64,000 nucleotides of DNA from Salipiger pallidus (GCF_014643635.1 NZ_BMJV01000001.1:186001-250000); one strand, 5' to 3'. Positions 47,885 through 56,131 are shown, counted from the first letter of the stretch. Notes: generated by a model not told the origin, from the letters alone. Made by a program: numbers and translations.

Positions 47885-48474
47885 ACTGTTCCTTCTCGGA
47901 AGTCTTCCGGCAACAGGGCCATGGCCCGCGCCTCCAGGTCGTTGATCCATGTGAGGAATTGCAGGTCATCAGCACTGGCGACGCCCCGGCGCTCCCGGTC
48001 CGAGCGCACGCGCCGGTCGCTGTCGAGCGACTGCGCCTTGCTCCGTACCATGCGCCATTCACCGTCCTTGTGCGGCGGGCGCTTGAACTTCTCGAGGTAC
48101 AGGAACTCCGCGACCAGCGTGCCCTCGGCATAGGCCTTCGGACCCCGCGCCGAGCCGAACCAGCTCGCGATGACCGGGATCTCCTCGAGCGAGCGTGGCG
48201 CCACGATTTCCGCCAGTGGAACGATGGTGGCCATGCGCGGCCAACCGCGTTTGTCCTTCCCCTCGCCCCGATACTTCAGGAAGTTGCGCAGCGTGACCAG
48301 CTGCTCGTCGCTCAGGTAGGCCAGCCCATCCGCTAGGTCGGTCAGGAACTTCTTGTGCCGCTCCTCGCGCACGTCGCCGGGCTTGCGAAAGCCCCAGTCG
48401 GTCAGCGGCGCGATCAGCAGCCGGCGCACCCGATCCCGCTTGGTCTCGGTGGTCGAGGTCTGCTCGGCGGTCAT
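47881..48474 (-). CDS. Phage early-region protein, unknown
   Basis: A 197-residue charged helical protein. DLADGLAYLSDEQLVTLRNF and WPRMATIVPLAEIVAPRSLE are its clearest segments, with a basic tail (SKAQSLDSDRRVRSDRERRG). It is encoded directly beside the iteron-like origin, so a replication or helicase-loading role is plausible but unproven. Confidence 0.65.
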   Translation of the reverse strand: MTAEQTSTTETKRDRVRRLLIAPLTDWGFRKPGDVREERHKKFLTDLADGLAYLSDEQLVTLRNFLKYRGEGKDKRGWPRMATIVPLAEIVAPRSLEEIPVIASWFGSARGPKAYAEGTLVAEFLYLEKFKRPPHKDGEWRMVRSKAQSLDSDRRVRSDRERRGVASADDLQFLTWINDLEARAMALLPEDFREGTV

Positions 48475-48511
48475 GCCCTCCCCCCCCTCTCAGCACCTTC
48501 TGAGCGCCGAC

Positions 48512-48690
48512 TTATCCACAAGCAGGACAAGAGGAATGAGGCGAGAATGTTCTCTCCTGTCTTTCTCGTTTTCATTTCTTTCTCCTTTCCTCTCATGCAG
48601 CCGACAGAATGTCGGCGGTTCTGTCCGCATTCTGTCCGAAAGCGTCCAGTTCTGTCCCGCGGACAGAAACGAACGGAAACGGACAGAACG
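48512..48690. other. Candidate prophage replication origin
   Basis: A perfect DnaA box TTATCCACA (48512-48520) is followed by a pyrimidine-rich, AT-richer tract (48550-48593). Then come octamers TTCTGTCC at 48619, 48630 and 48650 and the reverse complement GGACAGAA at 48661 and 48681, plus a near copy at 48602. The block fills the intergenic space beside the replication-like gene at 48691. Confidence 0.6.
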
Positions 48691-49326
48691 TCAGCGGCGC
48701 CAGGCAGTCGTGCCGAGCGCTTCCATGCCTTCGATAATGCGGGAAACCGTGCGGTTGCCGGTCGGGTAGGCGTCAGTCAGCCAGCGGTGCAGCGACACGA
48801 TGTACTGCGGGTTGCCCGCGATCCGCTCGTCACCGAGATCCGCCACGCTCTTGCGCAGGCGATTGATGGCGGTGCGCTCGCGTTCTGCGGCTGCGCGGTC
48901 ATCGCTCTTGTCGCGAGCGGCGATGGCATCGAGGACCACCTCGACCACCACGTCGTGCATCAGGCGCACCTCGCCGGTGTCGGGGACCTGGCACAGGTGC
49001 CAGCCATAGAGCGGCGACAGATCCCGCCGGGCCCAGCCCTGCCATGTCTCGACGGACATGCCCACGAGACCGGCCAGCAGGTTGTCGTCGTTGGGCAGCG
49101 TGCCCACCGGGTTCTGGTAGCGCGACTTGCACCACAGCGCCTGCGAGATGGCGAGGACCGCCCATTCGCCGCGCTGGGTAGCGCGGGTGTAGAAGTCGCT
49201 GTTGAGCCAGCGATCATAGTGGAACTTGAAGTAGGAATGGGACTCGAGCCGCGTGCCGTGCGGCAGCGGGTACTCCGGCAGGCTTGTGTTGTCCCGTGCC
49301 AGCGTGATGGTCGATGTCGCGGTCAT
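48691..49326 (-). CDS. Phage replication protein-like (DUF1376/YdaU-like N-terminus)
   Basis: A 211-residue protein. YFKFHYDRWLNSDFYTRATQ, RGEWAVLAISQALWCKSRYQ, and GTLPNDDNLLAGLVGMSVET resemble the DUF1376 domain of phage replisome organisers. The C-terminal end has a helical DNA-binding look (TAINRLRKSVADLGDERIAG). It lies immediately beside the candidate iterons, which it may bind. Confidence 0.6.
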   Translation of the reverse strand: MTATSTITLARDNTSLPEYPLPHGTRLESHSYFKFHYDRWLNSDFYTRATQRGEWAVLAISQALWCKSRYQNPVGTLPNDDNLLAGLVGMSVETWQGWARRDLSPLYGWHLCQVPDTGEVRLMHDVVVEVVLDAIAARDKSDDRAAAERERTAINRLRKSVADLGDERIAGNPQYIVSLHRWLTDAYPTGNRTVSRIIEGMEALGTTAWRR

Positions 49327-49454
49327 GTGCGCCTGCCCCGCTTGCTGGTGTTGGAAAGGCGCGCGAGACGGCCGGGCTTCGGATTGGAATGAACCGCCTC
49401 GCGCGGAACCAGCCCCGAGGGACATGGGCCGGTATGGGGATCGGGGGCGCTCAT
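49323..49454 (-). CDS. Small coupled phage gene (43 residues)
   Basis: ATG 49454 overlaps the upstream stop (ATGA) and its stop overlaps the next start (ATGA), so the frame fits exactly between two genes. The product starts MSAPDPHTGPCPSGLVPREA and ends with a basic tail (LARLSNTSKRGRRT). Function unknown. Confidence 0.5.
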   Translation of the reverse strand: MSAPDPHTGPCPSGLVPREAVHSNPKPGRLARLSNTSKRGRRT

Positions 49455-49654
49455 CGCGGCGCCTCCCAAGGTGCGGCGGGCAGGCTCACCTGCGCCAGCG
49501 ACAGCACGTCGCCCTTGCCGCTCGACACGGTCATGGTGACCACATGCTTGCCGCCCCGGATCTCGTGCCTGAGACCCGCCCGCGTGTCCTGGTCATGCCG
49601 TGGCAGGCGGCGCATCTTGGGCGGACGGCCAAGGATATCATCGCGGGAGCTCAT
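49451..49654 (-). CDS. Small phage early protein, unknown
   Basis: A 67-residue protein starting MSSRDDILGRPPKMRRLPRH, with a beta-like middle (RGGKHVVTMTVSSGKGD). It overlaps both neighbours by four bases, so it belongs to the coupled leftward operon. No family recognised. Confidence 0.6.
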   Translation of the reverse strand: MSSRDDILGRPPKMRRLPRHDQDTRAGLRHEIRGGKHVVTMTVSSGKGDVLSLAQVSLPAAPWEAPR

Positions 49655-49980
49655 GCGGCCCCCCTTTGCGCGCACTGGACTGCGGCGTGCAGCCAGGGCG
49701 CAAAGCCGTCATCCTCGAGCAGCGCCAACATCACCTTGTCGGCGCTGGGGCGGCTCACGGCACCCCACCAGTTCCACGCGGTGCTGCAGCGCACCTCGAA
49801 ATGCGCGGCGACGTCCTCGGGGTTGCGGAAATGCTGCCGAAGGTACGCGGCCCAGAGCTCGGCCGAGATCATGCGCAGGCGGTAACGGTCCAGAAGTTTG
49901 GACCGCGACCGCCCTGCCCTCGGCGCGGCAAGGTCAGCGCATGACCCATTCGATACGACCAGTTTCAGATGATCGCTCAT
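49651..49980 (-). CDS. Phage early protein with helix-turn-helix-like segment
   Basis: A 109-residue protein. AAYLRQHFRNPEDVAAHFEV plus RCSTAWNWWGAVSRPSADKV resembles a helix-turn-helix, followed by LEDDGFAPWLHAAVQ. Second gene of the leftward operon after the Cro-like gene, so a regulatory role like CII is possible. ATGA overlaps on both sides. Confidence 0.6.
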   Translation of the reverse strand: MSDHLKLVVSNGSCADLAAPRAGRSRSKLLDRYRLRMISAELWAAYLRQHFRNPEDVAAHFEVRCSTAWNWWGAVSRPSADKVMLALLEDDGFAPWLHAAVQCAQRGAA

Positions 49981-50177
49981 GCCGCGTCCTCCTTGGCCGG
50001 ATGTTTCTTCATGAAATCACGCAGGCGATCGGCTCGGGCCATGGTTGGACTCGAGCGGCCATCCTTCCAGGAGTCCCACTCATTCCAGCCAGCACCGATG
50101 GCGGCCCTGAGGACCGCTTGCGGCTTCCTGTCTACCGAGGCCGCGTAAGCCTCCACGTCTGCGATTAACTGCTCCAT
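49977..50177 (-). CDS. Cro-like repressor, probably translated from a leaderless mRNA
   Basis: A 66-residue protein. VEAYAASVDRKPQAVLRAAI and WNEWDSWKDGRSSPTMARAD read as a small Cro-type helix-turn-helix. Divergent from the CI-like gene across the operator region. No ribosome site precedes any ATG; the predicted promoter (-35 at 50207-50212, -10 at 50184-50189) would begin transcription near 50177, the ATG itself. ATGs at 50186 and 50207 are alternatives. Confidence 0.6.
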   Translation of the reverse strand: MEQLIADVEAYAASVDRKPQAVLRAAIGAGWNEWDSWKDGRSSPTMARADRLRDFMKKHPAKEDAA

Positions 50178-50183
50178 GCCGGA

Positions 50184-50262
50184 CATATAGGAAAGTTTTC
50201 CGAACATGACTAGGAATTTTTTCCCGTCGCCAGTTCTGGCACCTTGTGGGAAAGTATACCCA
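50184..50262. promoter_or_regulatory. OR-like operator block: three 16-bp sites and leftward promoter
   Basis: Sites TAGGAAAGTTTTCCGA (50188), TAGGAATTTTTTCCCG (50211) and TGGGAAAGTATACCCA (50247-50262) share TRGGAA-N4-TTCCYA symmetry. The first occupies the 17-bp spacer between TAGTCA and TATATG of the leftward promoter. The last covers the repressor start codon, consistent with autoregulation. Confidence 0.75.
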
Positions 50263-50984
50263 TGACAGAAAGCGATCCGTTCGTGATGGGGTTGATGGAG
50301 GTCTTCAGGCGCAACCCGCAACTGAAGCCATCCTCAGTCTCGAAACAGGCAGGCCTCAGCGACTCCGCAATCAGGAAGATGTTCCAGAACCCTGGAGCCT
50401 CGCCGAAGATCTCGACAGCGACGAAGATCTCCGGCGTTCTTGGCATGAGCGTTGAAGAGGTGACATCGAGCACACCTGCCGGCCTGAGCCGTCTGCGGCC
50501 TACTTTCCCACTTATGGGGCGGATACGTAATGGCGGATCGGTCGAGTGGCTGAGCAATCATGAGAAACTTCAAGCCCCTGGCGTCCTGTGTCCGCCGGGA
50601 CTAGCGCTCGATAAGCTCGAAGCCCTCGAGGTCGCTGACACGAGTTGTGAGCCGGTATTCAGCAAGGGCGATATTCTGCTCTACGACAAATCCACGAGCA
50701 GCGGAGCGCCTGCTGAGATGTTTGGCCATCGCTGCGTCGTCAAAGACGAAAAAGGTGCGATTTCGATCCGCCAGATAAAACCGACCGAGACCGCCGGAAG
50801 GGTAAATCTCATCGCTCTAACGCCGAATGCACTGCACGAGCTCGACAAGGCCGTAGAGTGGACGTCGAGAATACGACTACATTGGCCCGCCGAGCTGGTG
50901 CGGATAAAGACCCGTACTGGCGTGCAGGCAGTGAAAAGCGACGAAGCCAACCAAGAACCCAGCCCCAAATCCGATAGCGCGTAA
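50262..50984 (+). CDS. CI-like prophage repressor (HTH plus S24-like domain)
   Basis: A 240-residue lysogeny repressor. N-terminal helix-turn-helix: SSVSKQAGLSDSAIRKMFQN. C-terminal LexA/S24-like domain: DTSCEPVFSKGDILLYDKS with candidate Ser, then GHRCVVKDEKGAISIRQIKP, where the usual catalytic Lys position seems to be Arg. An Ala-Gly pair (TPAGLSRLR) in the linker could be the cleavage site, but self-cleavage is doubtful if the Lys is missing. It is flanked by operators on both sides. Confidence 0.85.
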   Translation: MTESDPFVMGLMEVFRRNPQLKPSSVSKQAGLSDSAIRKMFQNPGASPKISTATKISGVLGMSVEEVTSSTPAGLSRLRPTFPLMGRIRNGGSVEWLSNHEKLQAPGVLCPPGLALDKLEALEVADTSCEPVFSKGDILLYDKSTSSGAPAEMFGHRCVVKDEKGAISIRQIKPTETAGRVNLIALTPNALHELDKAVEWTSRIRLHWPAELVRIKTRTGVQAVKSDEANQEPSPKSDSA

Positions 50985-51025
50985 GGCCCAAGCTAGACCG
51001 GTGCTGGCTGCACCACCGGACGTAA

Positions 51026-51077
51026 CCGGAAAACTTTCCTACTTTTGGTTGACATGGGAATACTTTCCCACAATCTT
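51026..51077 (+). promoter_or_regulatory. OL-like operator pair and rightward promoter
   Basis: CCGGAAAACTTTCCTA (51026-51041) and the perfect-arm site TGGGAATACTTTCCCA (51055-51070) match the OR sites. TTGACA (51049-51054) is directly followed by the second site, which fills the spacer; the -10 (AATCTT, 51072-51077) is weak. This should drive the operon ending in the integrase and be silenced by CI. Confidence 0.75.
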
Positions 51078-51105
51078 ACCTCTATCGAAACCGATGGAGG
51101 CAAGC

Positions 51106-51435
51106 ATGCCGCGTAAAGTCATCCACCCCGAAGAAGCCGCCTTTCTGACCGATCCGGATGCCGCCACGTCCGACCACGTCAAACGCTTGGACATCTGGCT
51201 TCAGGCGAAGGCCCGCCAAGGGCACCCCATCACCGCCGAGGCAGGCAACCGCCTGCATGACCTCGACCAGCGCATCACCGGCCGGTCGGACTTCGTGGTG
51301 GTGGACCCGCAGGGCGATCCCGACCCCACGCCACCTGCCCCCGCGCAGCCCGAGCCGGAAACAGCCTTCCAGCGCCGCACGCGCCTCATCCGCGCTGCCA
51401 TCACTGCGCGCCGCAGCGGCGGGGATGCGGCATGA
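51106..51435 (+). CDS. Phage early protein, unknown (integrase operon)
   Basis: A 109-residue protein starting MPRKVIHPEEAAFLTDPDAA, helical and charged, ending RRTRLIRAAITARRSGGDAA. GGAGG precedes ATG 51106. First gene of the operon controlled by the OL-like sites. A recombination-directionality or excision role is possible from its position but no family motif is seen. Confidence 0.65.
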   Translation: MPRKVIHPEEAAFLTDPDAATSDHVKRLDIWLQAKARQGHPITAEAGNRLHDLDQRITGRSDFVVVDPQGDPDPTPPAPAQPEPETAFQRRTRLIRAAITARRSGGDAA

Positions 51436-51608
51436 AGCTTGAGAATCTGCCTCGCACCGCCGAAAGCCTGACCTCGTATCAAAGCGGAGATCCACTCCGC
51501 AGGTGGCTTGCCGATGCGCGGCTTCACCGGTGCCGCACCACTGTGAGGTGGAGCATCCTCTCCGGAGCCTGCATGATCGCCGGGCTCATCGTCTGGAAGA
51601 TCGCCTGA
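51432..51608 (+). CDS. Small membrane protein in integrase operon
   Basis: A 58-residue protein starting MKLENLPRTAESLTSYQSGD, with a C-terminal transmembrane segment (WSILSGACMIAGLIVWKIA). Its ATG overlaps the upstream stop (ATGA). Unknown function; single-span early phage proteins of this sort include superinfection-exclusion factors, but that is a guess. Confidence 0.55.
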   Translation: MKLENLPRTAESLTSYQSGDPLRRWLADARLHRCRTTVRWSILSGACMIAGLIVWKIA

Positions 51609-51632
51609 TGAAACACCACAGGAAGGCTCGAC

Positions 51633-51830
51633 ATGGCTAAAGCAACCGCCCCATCCATGCCCACGCCACGCCAGATCCAGGACGCCTTCGAGGCGGTCAG
51701 AGCGCTCCACCCCGGCGCGCGGATCGTCTCGGTCGGCCCTGACGGCGTGAAGTTCGACTATGCCGATGGAACGGCCGCGCCCGGCCAGGCCACGACAACA
51801 GACAAGCGGGCACCCATCGCTTGGACGTGA
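51633..51830 (+). CDS. Small phage protein, unknown
   Basis: A 65-residue protein. PTPRQIQDAFEAVRALHPGA and IVSVGPDGVKFDYADGT suggest a helix followed by a beta hairpin. AGGAAGG lies upstream of ATG 51633. It ends five bases before the integrase start. Confidence 0.6.
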   Translation: MAKATAPSMPTPRQIQDAFEAVRALHPGARIVSVGPDGVKFDYADGTAAPGQATTTDKRAPIAWT

Positions 51831-51834
51831 CGAC

Positions 51835-52899
51835 ATGAAGATCAGATTTCCCGGCCTGCTGGCAGAGAAGCTACCATCCGGCGCCACTCGCTACAGGGTC
51901 CGCGTCGAGGGCGACAAGACACGGCGCATCCCGCTGTCGGTCGCGCCGGATCACCCGCAGTTCATGGAGATCTACCGCGCCGCACGGGCCGGGCTGGTCC
52001 TAACCCCGGAAAGCTCACCCGAGGACCGCGCCATCCGCTATTCCATCGGCTGGATCGCCGCCAAGCACCTTGCCGCGATGGAACGCGACGTGGAGGCAGG
52101 CGCGACCTCGCCCCTCACGCTCAAGAAGCGCGTCGGCGTGATGAAGGTGCTGACCGAGCGCTACGCCGATTACGCGATGGTCATGCCGCAGGCCAAGCTG
52201 ATCGAACTGCGCGACGAGTTCATCGCGACGCCCGCCCGGGCGGACAGCATCATCGAGGGCATTCGTTCGATGTATCGCTGGGCCTGTGAGCGCGGGCTGT
52301 GCGAGACCAACCCGGCCGCCGGGATTGCCAGGATCGACACCGGCCGAGGTGGCGCCCTGCCCTGGACCGCGGATGATCTCCGAAGGTTCCGGGCCGCGCA
52401 TCCCGCCGGGACTACGCCCCACCTCTGCCTGACGCTGCTCATGTTCACGGCCTGCAGGATTGGCGACGCAATCTGGCTTGGCCCCAGCAATGAAACGACG
52501 GTGCAAGGCGTCAAGGCGCTGCGCTGGCAACCGTCCAAGCGCGGCTCGGCCGAGGTCACCATTCCAATGCTGCCGCCCCTATACCGCGCCACACGCGCGG
52601 CGCCGGTCCGGGGAAAGACCTACCTTCTCAATGCGAAGGGCCGCGCCTTTTCGTCCCCCGACTCCCTGGGCAACATGTTCCGACGCTGGTGCATCGCGGC
52701 GGGCCTCGAAGGGCGCTCGGCCCATGGTGTCCGCAAGGCAGCGGGTCACCTCCTGGCACAGGAAGGCTGCTCGCAATACCAGATCATGACGATCCATGGA
52801 CACACTCAGGCGCAGACCTCCGAGATCTACACCAAAGGCGTCGAGCGCTGGAAGATGGCGCAGGCAGCCATGGCGGCACTGGAAGGCATGGAATGGTGA
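51835..52899 (+). CDS. Tyrosine-type integrase
   Basis: A 354-residue site-specific recombinase. Catalytic residues are visible: Arg208 (TACRIGDAIWL), His297-x-x-Arg300 (HGVRKAAGHLL), His323 (IHGHTQAQ) and Tyr332 (IYTKG). ATG 51835 was chosen; an upstream in-frame ATG at 51760 overlaps the preceding gene. It should recombine the att cores in tRNA-Gly. Unusually, 10.4 kb of cargo separates it from attR. Confidence 0.92.
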   Translation: MKIRFPGLLAEKLPSGATRYRVRVEGDKTRRIPLSVAPDHPQFMEIYRAARAGLVLTPESSPEDRAIRYSIGWIAAKHLAAMERDVEAGATSPLTLKKRVGVMKVLTERYADYAMVMPQAKLIELRDEFIATPARADSIIEGIRSMYRWACERGLCETNPAAGIARIDTGRGGALPWTADDLRRFRAAHPAGTTPHLCLTLLMFTACRIGDAIWLGPSNETTVQGVKALRWQPSKRGSAEVTIPMLPPLYRATRAAPVRGKTYLLNAKGRAFSSPDSLGNMFRRWCIAAGLEGRSAHGVRKAAGHLLAQEGCSQYQIMTIHGHTQAQTSEIYTKGVERWKMAQAAMAALEGMEW

Positions 52900-53056
52900 G
52901 GCCGGCCTCCTCCGCTTCGAGCTTTCGAGCAAGGGGCTGTCGGACTGACCCTGTTATCCTTGGGAACGTGCGTCACAGGCAGCTTCGGGCCACGAATTGC
53001 TCGCGGCAAAAAACGAGGCTATCCCCCGACCTCGCTTCTAACTATCGGTGTCATCC

Positions 53057-53398
53057 ATGAACGATATTGTACCCCCATGCCCCGAATGCTCGTCACCCTA
53101 TGCCTATCAGGTTGGCGCCCTCTTCAACTGCCCGGAATGCGGACATGAATGGGTGTCCGACGCGCCGACCGAAACCGCATCCGACGTGCGTGACAGCGTC
53201 GGCAATGTCCTCAAGGACGGCGACACAGTCACCGTGATCAAGGACCTGAAGGTCAAAGGCTCCTCCCTCGTGGTCAAGGTCGGGACCAAGGTGCGCGGCA
53301 TCCGGTTGGTCGACGGCGACCACGACATCGATTGCAAGATCCCCGGCGTCGGCCAGATGGGCCTCAAATCCCAGTTCGTAAAGAAAGTGACGGGGTAA
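53057..53398 (+). CDS. yjdM: YjdM (PhnA) zinc-ribbon family protein
   Basis: A 113-residue protein. The zinc ribbon PPCPECSSPYAYQVGALFNCPECGHEW has the CxxC...CxxC pattern, followed by the conserved KDLKVKGSSLVVKVGTKVRG and DHDIDCKIPGVGQMGLKSQF. Despite the old name PhnA it is not part of the phosphonate lyase. GTG 53048 is an alternative start. First cargo gene after the integrase; it seems a bacterial housekeeping-type gene. Confidence 0.9.
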   Translation: MNDIVPPCPECSSPYAYQVGALFNCPECGHEWVSDAPTETASDVRDSVGNVLKDGDTVTVIKDLKVKGSSLVVKVGTKVRGIRLVDGDHDIDCKIPGVGQMGLKSQFVKKVTG

Positions 53399-53656
53399 GG
53401 CCGCGAGGCAGAAAGTTCAGGCAAAGACCCTCGGCCCTATTGTGTTTGGCGAGGTCATTCCGGCCCAAAGGAGCTGTTGGCCGGAATCTCAATTGCCTCA
53501 GAGCAGCTTCCCCATGCCGGACCTTTCTGCACCTGCCACCATGGTCCAGGGCCCCGAAACCCATAGCGGGGACTGAAGTGAGCTTTCGCTGCGGTCGCCC
53601 GGTTGGTTAGGTTCGTCAGGTGGCGAATGGCGCGGATGCCTTAGGTGCATCGGGCA
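53399..53656. other. Intergenic DNA with a degenerate repeat
   Basis: There is no gene. It holds TTCCGGCCCAAAGGAGCTG and GGCCGGAA, akin to segments near 55,960 and 59,010 (CGGCCCRAAGCTGCC), which look like copies of an intergenic repeat family. Confidence 0.35.
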
Positions 53657-54079
53657 TTACCCGATGCAAACATGTCCCGCGGCTTCTAGGCATTGCACTG
53701 CTTTTTCAGCGTCTGAGTTAGATACAAGCACATGCTCGCCGTCGTACGTGCAGACGACAAAAACACCTATATCATTGGCTGAAAGAGGTTCGATAAGGGA
53801 GAGGACAATTCCAGAAGCATCGAACGGGAACGGCCCAATCGTGCGCAGGCAGGCCCAACCTCTTTCTGATGTCACGTGAGCGGGAACCCGGTCTTCCAGG
53901 CAGACTATGGTTGTTTCGTCATCGGAGGTGATGACCGCTTTGAAGCCTGGGCCGTTCATCCAGCCGGGTAGGTCCGCATCGGCTGGAAGTCGAGAAACAG
54001 CATAGCGTCCGGGAACAAAGCGAGTTTGCAGCGCGTGGTCCAAATCTGGTCCCTCCACAGTTTTACTGAAGAAGGACAT
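53657..54079 (-). CDS. ACT-domain protein
   Basis: A 140-residue protein. GFKAVITSDDETTIVCLEDR, CLRTIGPFPFDASGIVLSLI and SANDIGVFVVCTYDGEHVLV match the small CASTOR/COG3603-type ACT proteins, probable amino-acid-binding regulators. It stands alone. The ligand is unknown. No phage-specific role is evident. Confidence 0.8.
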   Translation of the reverse strand: MSFFSKTVEGPDLDHALQTRFVPGRYAVSRLPADADLPGWMNGPGFKAVITSDDETTIVCLEDRVPAHVTSERGWACLRTIGPFPFDASGIVLSLIEPLSANDIGVFVVCTYDGEHVLVSNSDAEKAVQCLEAAGHVCIG

Positions 54080-54575
54080 TCCCAGACATAACGCTTTGCG
54101 TCAGACAGAAGCTTCATCTTCCAAGATGATTATCTCCTGTAGGTTATGCCGCGGAGGCGGCGCTGCCAAGCAGCTATTCACTCTATCCGCAGCTCATGCC
54201 AGTTCGGGCTCAGTGTGGACATCGGGCGACGCGCTTGCTGGATGGCCAGATGGACCGGCGCTCCCGGCCGAGACGGACAATTGCCGTCGTTCGCCAGACT
54301 GGTCAGCGCTGCAGCGCAGCTTCCTTTAACCGACCATTCGTGTATCGCGCAGCCCGTTCCAACCGCCCAGTGCCCTCGGCGCGAACAAAGCTGTCGTTGA
54401 TCATCAGCTTTGAGCAGGTCAGAGCTGACGCCATGTCCAGAGACCTCAGTAGGATGTCTGCCACGAAGTCTCTGAACGGGTCCATTAGGCGATCAACGAT
54501 GGCCTTGGCTGTGGAGGGCCGGTCTGGACGTCATAGCTGGCAGGACTTGAATCGTTCACATAGTGATGAAATACC
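54080..54575. other. Gene-free stretch with a degenerate repeat
   Basis: There is no convincing coding frame. Segments such as AATTGCCGTCGTTCGCCAGA and GCTGCAGCGCAGCTTCC (about 54280-54325) resemble the intergenic repeat family seen elsewhere in this cargo region. The promoter of the HPP gene should lie in the last 150 bp. Confidence 0.35.
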
Positions 54576-55751
54576 GTGCAAAAATTGGCGGAGCAGATCG
54601 ATTTGCACATATTAAAGTCACTTGGTCCCGCTGTTGCACGCGTCTCAATGATGGAAGCCCTTCGCGCCGGACTAGGCGCATTGATCGGCCTTGGAACGAC
54701 CGGGCTGTTCCTTCTGTCGCCCAGTATGGACACCCAGCTGGGTCTTTACCTTGTCGCACCCTTTGGCGCGTCTTCTGTGCTGCTTTTCGCGGTGCCGAAC
54801 AGCCCGCTTGCGCAACCTTGGTCGGCCATCGTCGGCAACACCGTCGCGGCACTCGTCGGGGTCGCTGTCTGCCTTGCAGTTTCAGATCCCACCCTGCGGA
54901 TCGCGCTCGCCGTAGGTCTCGCGATCACGGCGACCATCCTGTGCCGCGCGGTTCACCCGCCGGCGGGCGCGGTCGCGATGACCGCGGCCATGTCGCCCGA
55001 GGCCATCTCGCATCTCGGGTTCTGGTTTGCCCTGAGCCCGATAGCCGTGGGCACTTTGATGCTTGTCCTGCTGGCCACGGTCTACGCGCGTCTGACCGGC
55101 CGCCACTATCCGTTTCGGCAATTCGATAGCTCCAGCACGCATGGGACAGAGGATCGCAATCCGATCGAACGCCTTGGACTGTCCGAAGAAGGGCTTAGCA
55201 ATATTCTCAAACGCTACAGCCAGTCTTTCAATCTTGGTGTCGAGGATCTGGCGAGACTGATCGGCGCGGCTGAATTACAGGCCGCCACGCAGGCTTCCGG
55301 GCCCTTGACGGCCAAGGATATCATGTCCCGTGACCTCGTGACGGTCGGTCAGGAAAAGGCCCTGGGCGATATAGCGGACCTGTTTCGACAGCACCGCTTC
55401 ACCTCCATTCCGGTGATTGCGAGCGACAGGACGTTTCTCGGTATTATCTTCCAGATGAACCTCATCACCCAAGCACGCTCCGATGCCTTGCGGCTGGATC
55501 GGGGATACCTTGCGTCCCTTAAGAGGCTGCTGGATCGCGAGCGGACGAAGCCAGTCAGGGCCGGAGACGTCATGAACGTCGCGGTTCCGCGGGCGACAAG
55601 CAATACACCGATCGGCGCATTGTTACCGATGATGGCTGATGGTGCGACAGATGCCGTGCCTGTGCTTGAATACGGCAAAATTGTCGGCATCGTCACCCGA
55701 ACGGACCTGATTGCCGCCTTCGCGCACAGCGCGATACGCGCCAAGACCTGA
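54576..55751 (+). CDS. HPP-family membrane protein with C-terminal CBS pair
   Basis: A 391-residue inner-membrane protein. Four hydrophobic segments in the first ~180 residues carry the HPP signature (CRAVHPPAGAVAMTAAM) and YLVAPFGASSVLLFAVPNSP. The C-terminal part has two CBS repeats (DIMSRDLVTVGQEKALGDIA ... FTSIPVIASDRTFLGIIFQM, and GDVMNVAVPRATSNTPIGAL ... VPVLEYGKIVGIVTRTDLIA), which usually sense adenine nucleotides. Some HPP proteins move nitrite; the substrate here is unknown. A GTG start is used; ATG 54648 is an alternative. Confidence 0.88.
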   Translation: MQKLAEQIDLHILKSLGPAVARVSMMEALRAGLGALIGLGTTGLFLLSPSMDTQLGLYLVAPFGASSVLLFAVPNSPLAQPWSAIVGNTVAALVGVAVCLAVSDPTLRIALAVGLAITATILCRAVHPPAGAVAMTAAMSPEAISHLGFWFALSPIAVGTLMLVLLATVYARLTGRHYPFRQFDSSSTHGTEDRNPIERLGLSEEGLSNILKRYSQSFNLGVEDLARLIGAAELQAATQASGPLTAKDIMSRDLVTVGQEKALGDIADLFRQHRFTSIPVIASDRTFLGIIFQMNLITQARSDALRLDRGYLASLKRLLDRERTKPVRAGDVMNVAVPRATSNTPIGALLPMMADGATDAVPVLEYGKIVGIVTRTDLIAAFAHSAIRAKT

Positions 55752-56131
55752 AGGAGGGCGATCGGCAGATACGCGGTGCGGCAACGACTGCTCATCTCAC
55801 TCCCCCACCACACCACTGCGATTTGGCCTGCTTCGCAATCCTAAGCTCACTGGGGGCGGGACCTGCGGCAACGCTGCGGCCGAGACCTCAGCCAGAGATC
55901 GCGTGCCGCTGGTCCGAGCCCAGAGCTGTCGTTCGTACCAAGCTCGGGGGTTGGCGCTTCCGGCCCAAAGCTGCCTTTCATGTGGGTCTCGTCACTGCGA
56001 CGCAGCTTCGCCGAACCGGCCTTCGCGACATCATGCAGCATTCGCAGGAAACCGCACTGCTGACCGCCAATTTTGCGCCGATCAGGGCCACGCTGAATGA
56101 CTAGGAAACCGATACACCCCACGCGTCGCCT
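55752..56131. other. Intergenic DNA with repeat-family copy
   Basis: No gene. CTTCCGGCCCAAAGCTGCC (near 55,960) and CCGGCCTTCGCGACATCATG (near 56,020) resemble sequences near 59,010 and 58,270. It separates convergent genes. Confidence 0.35.
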
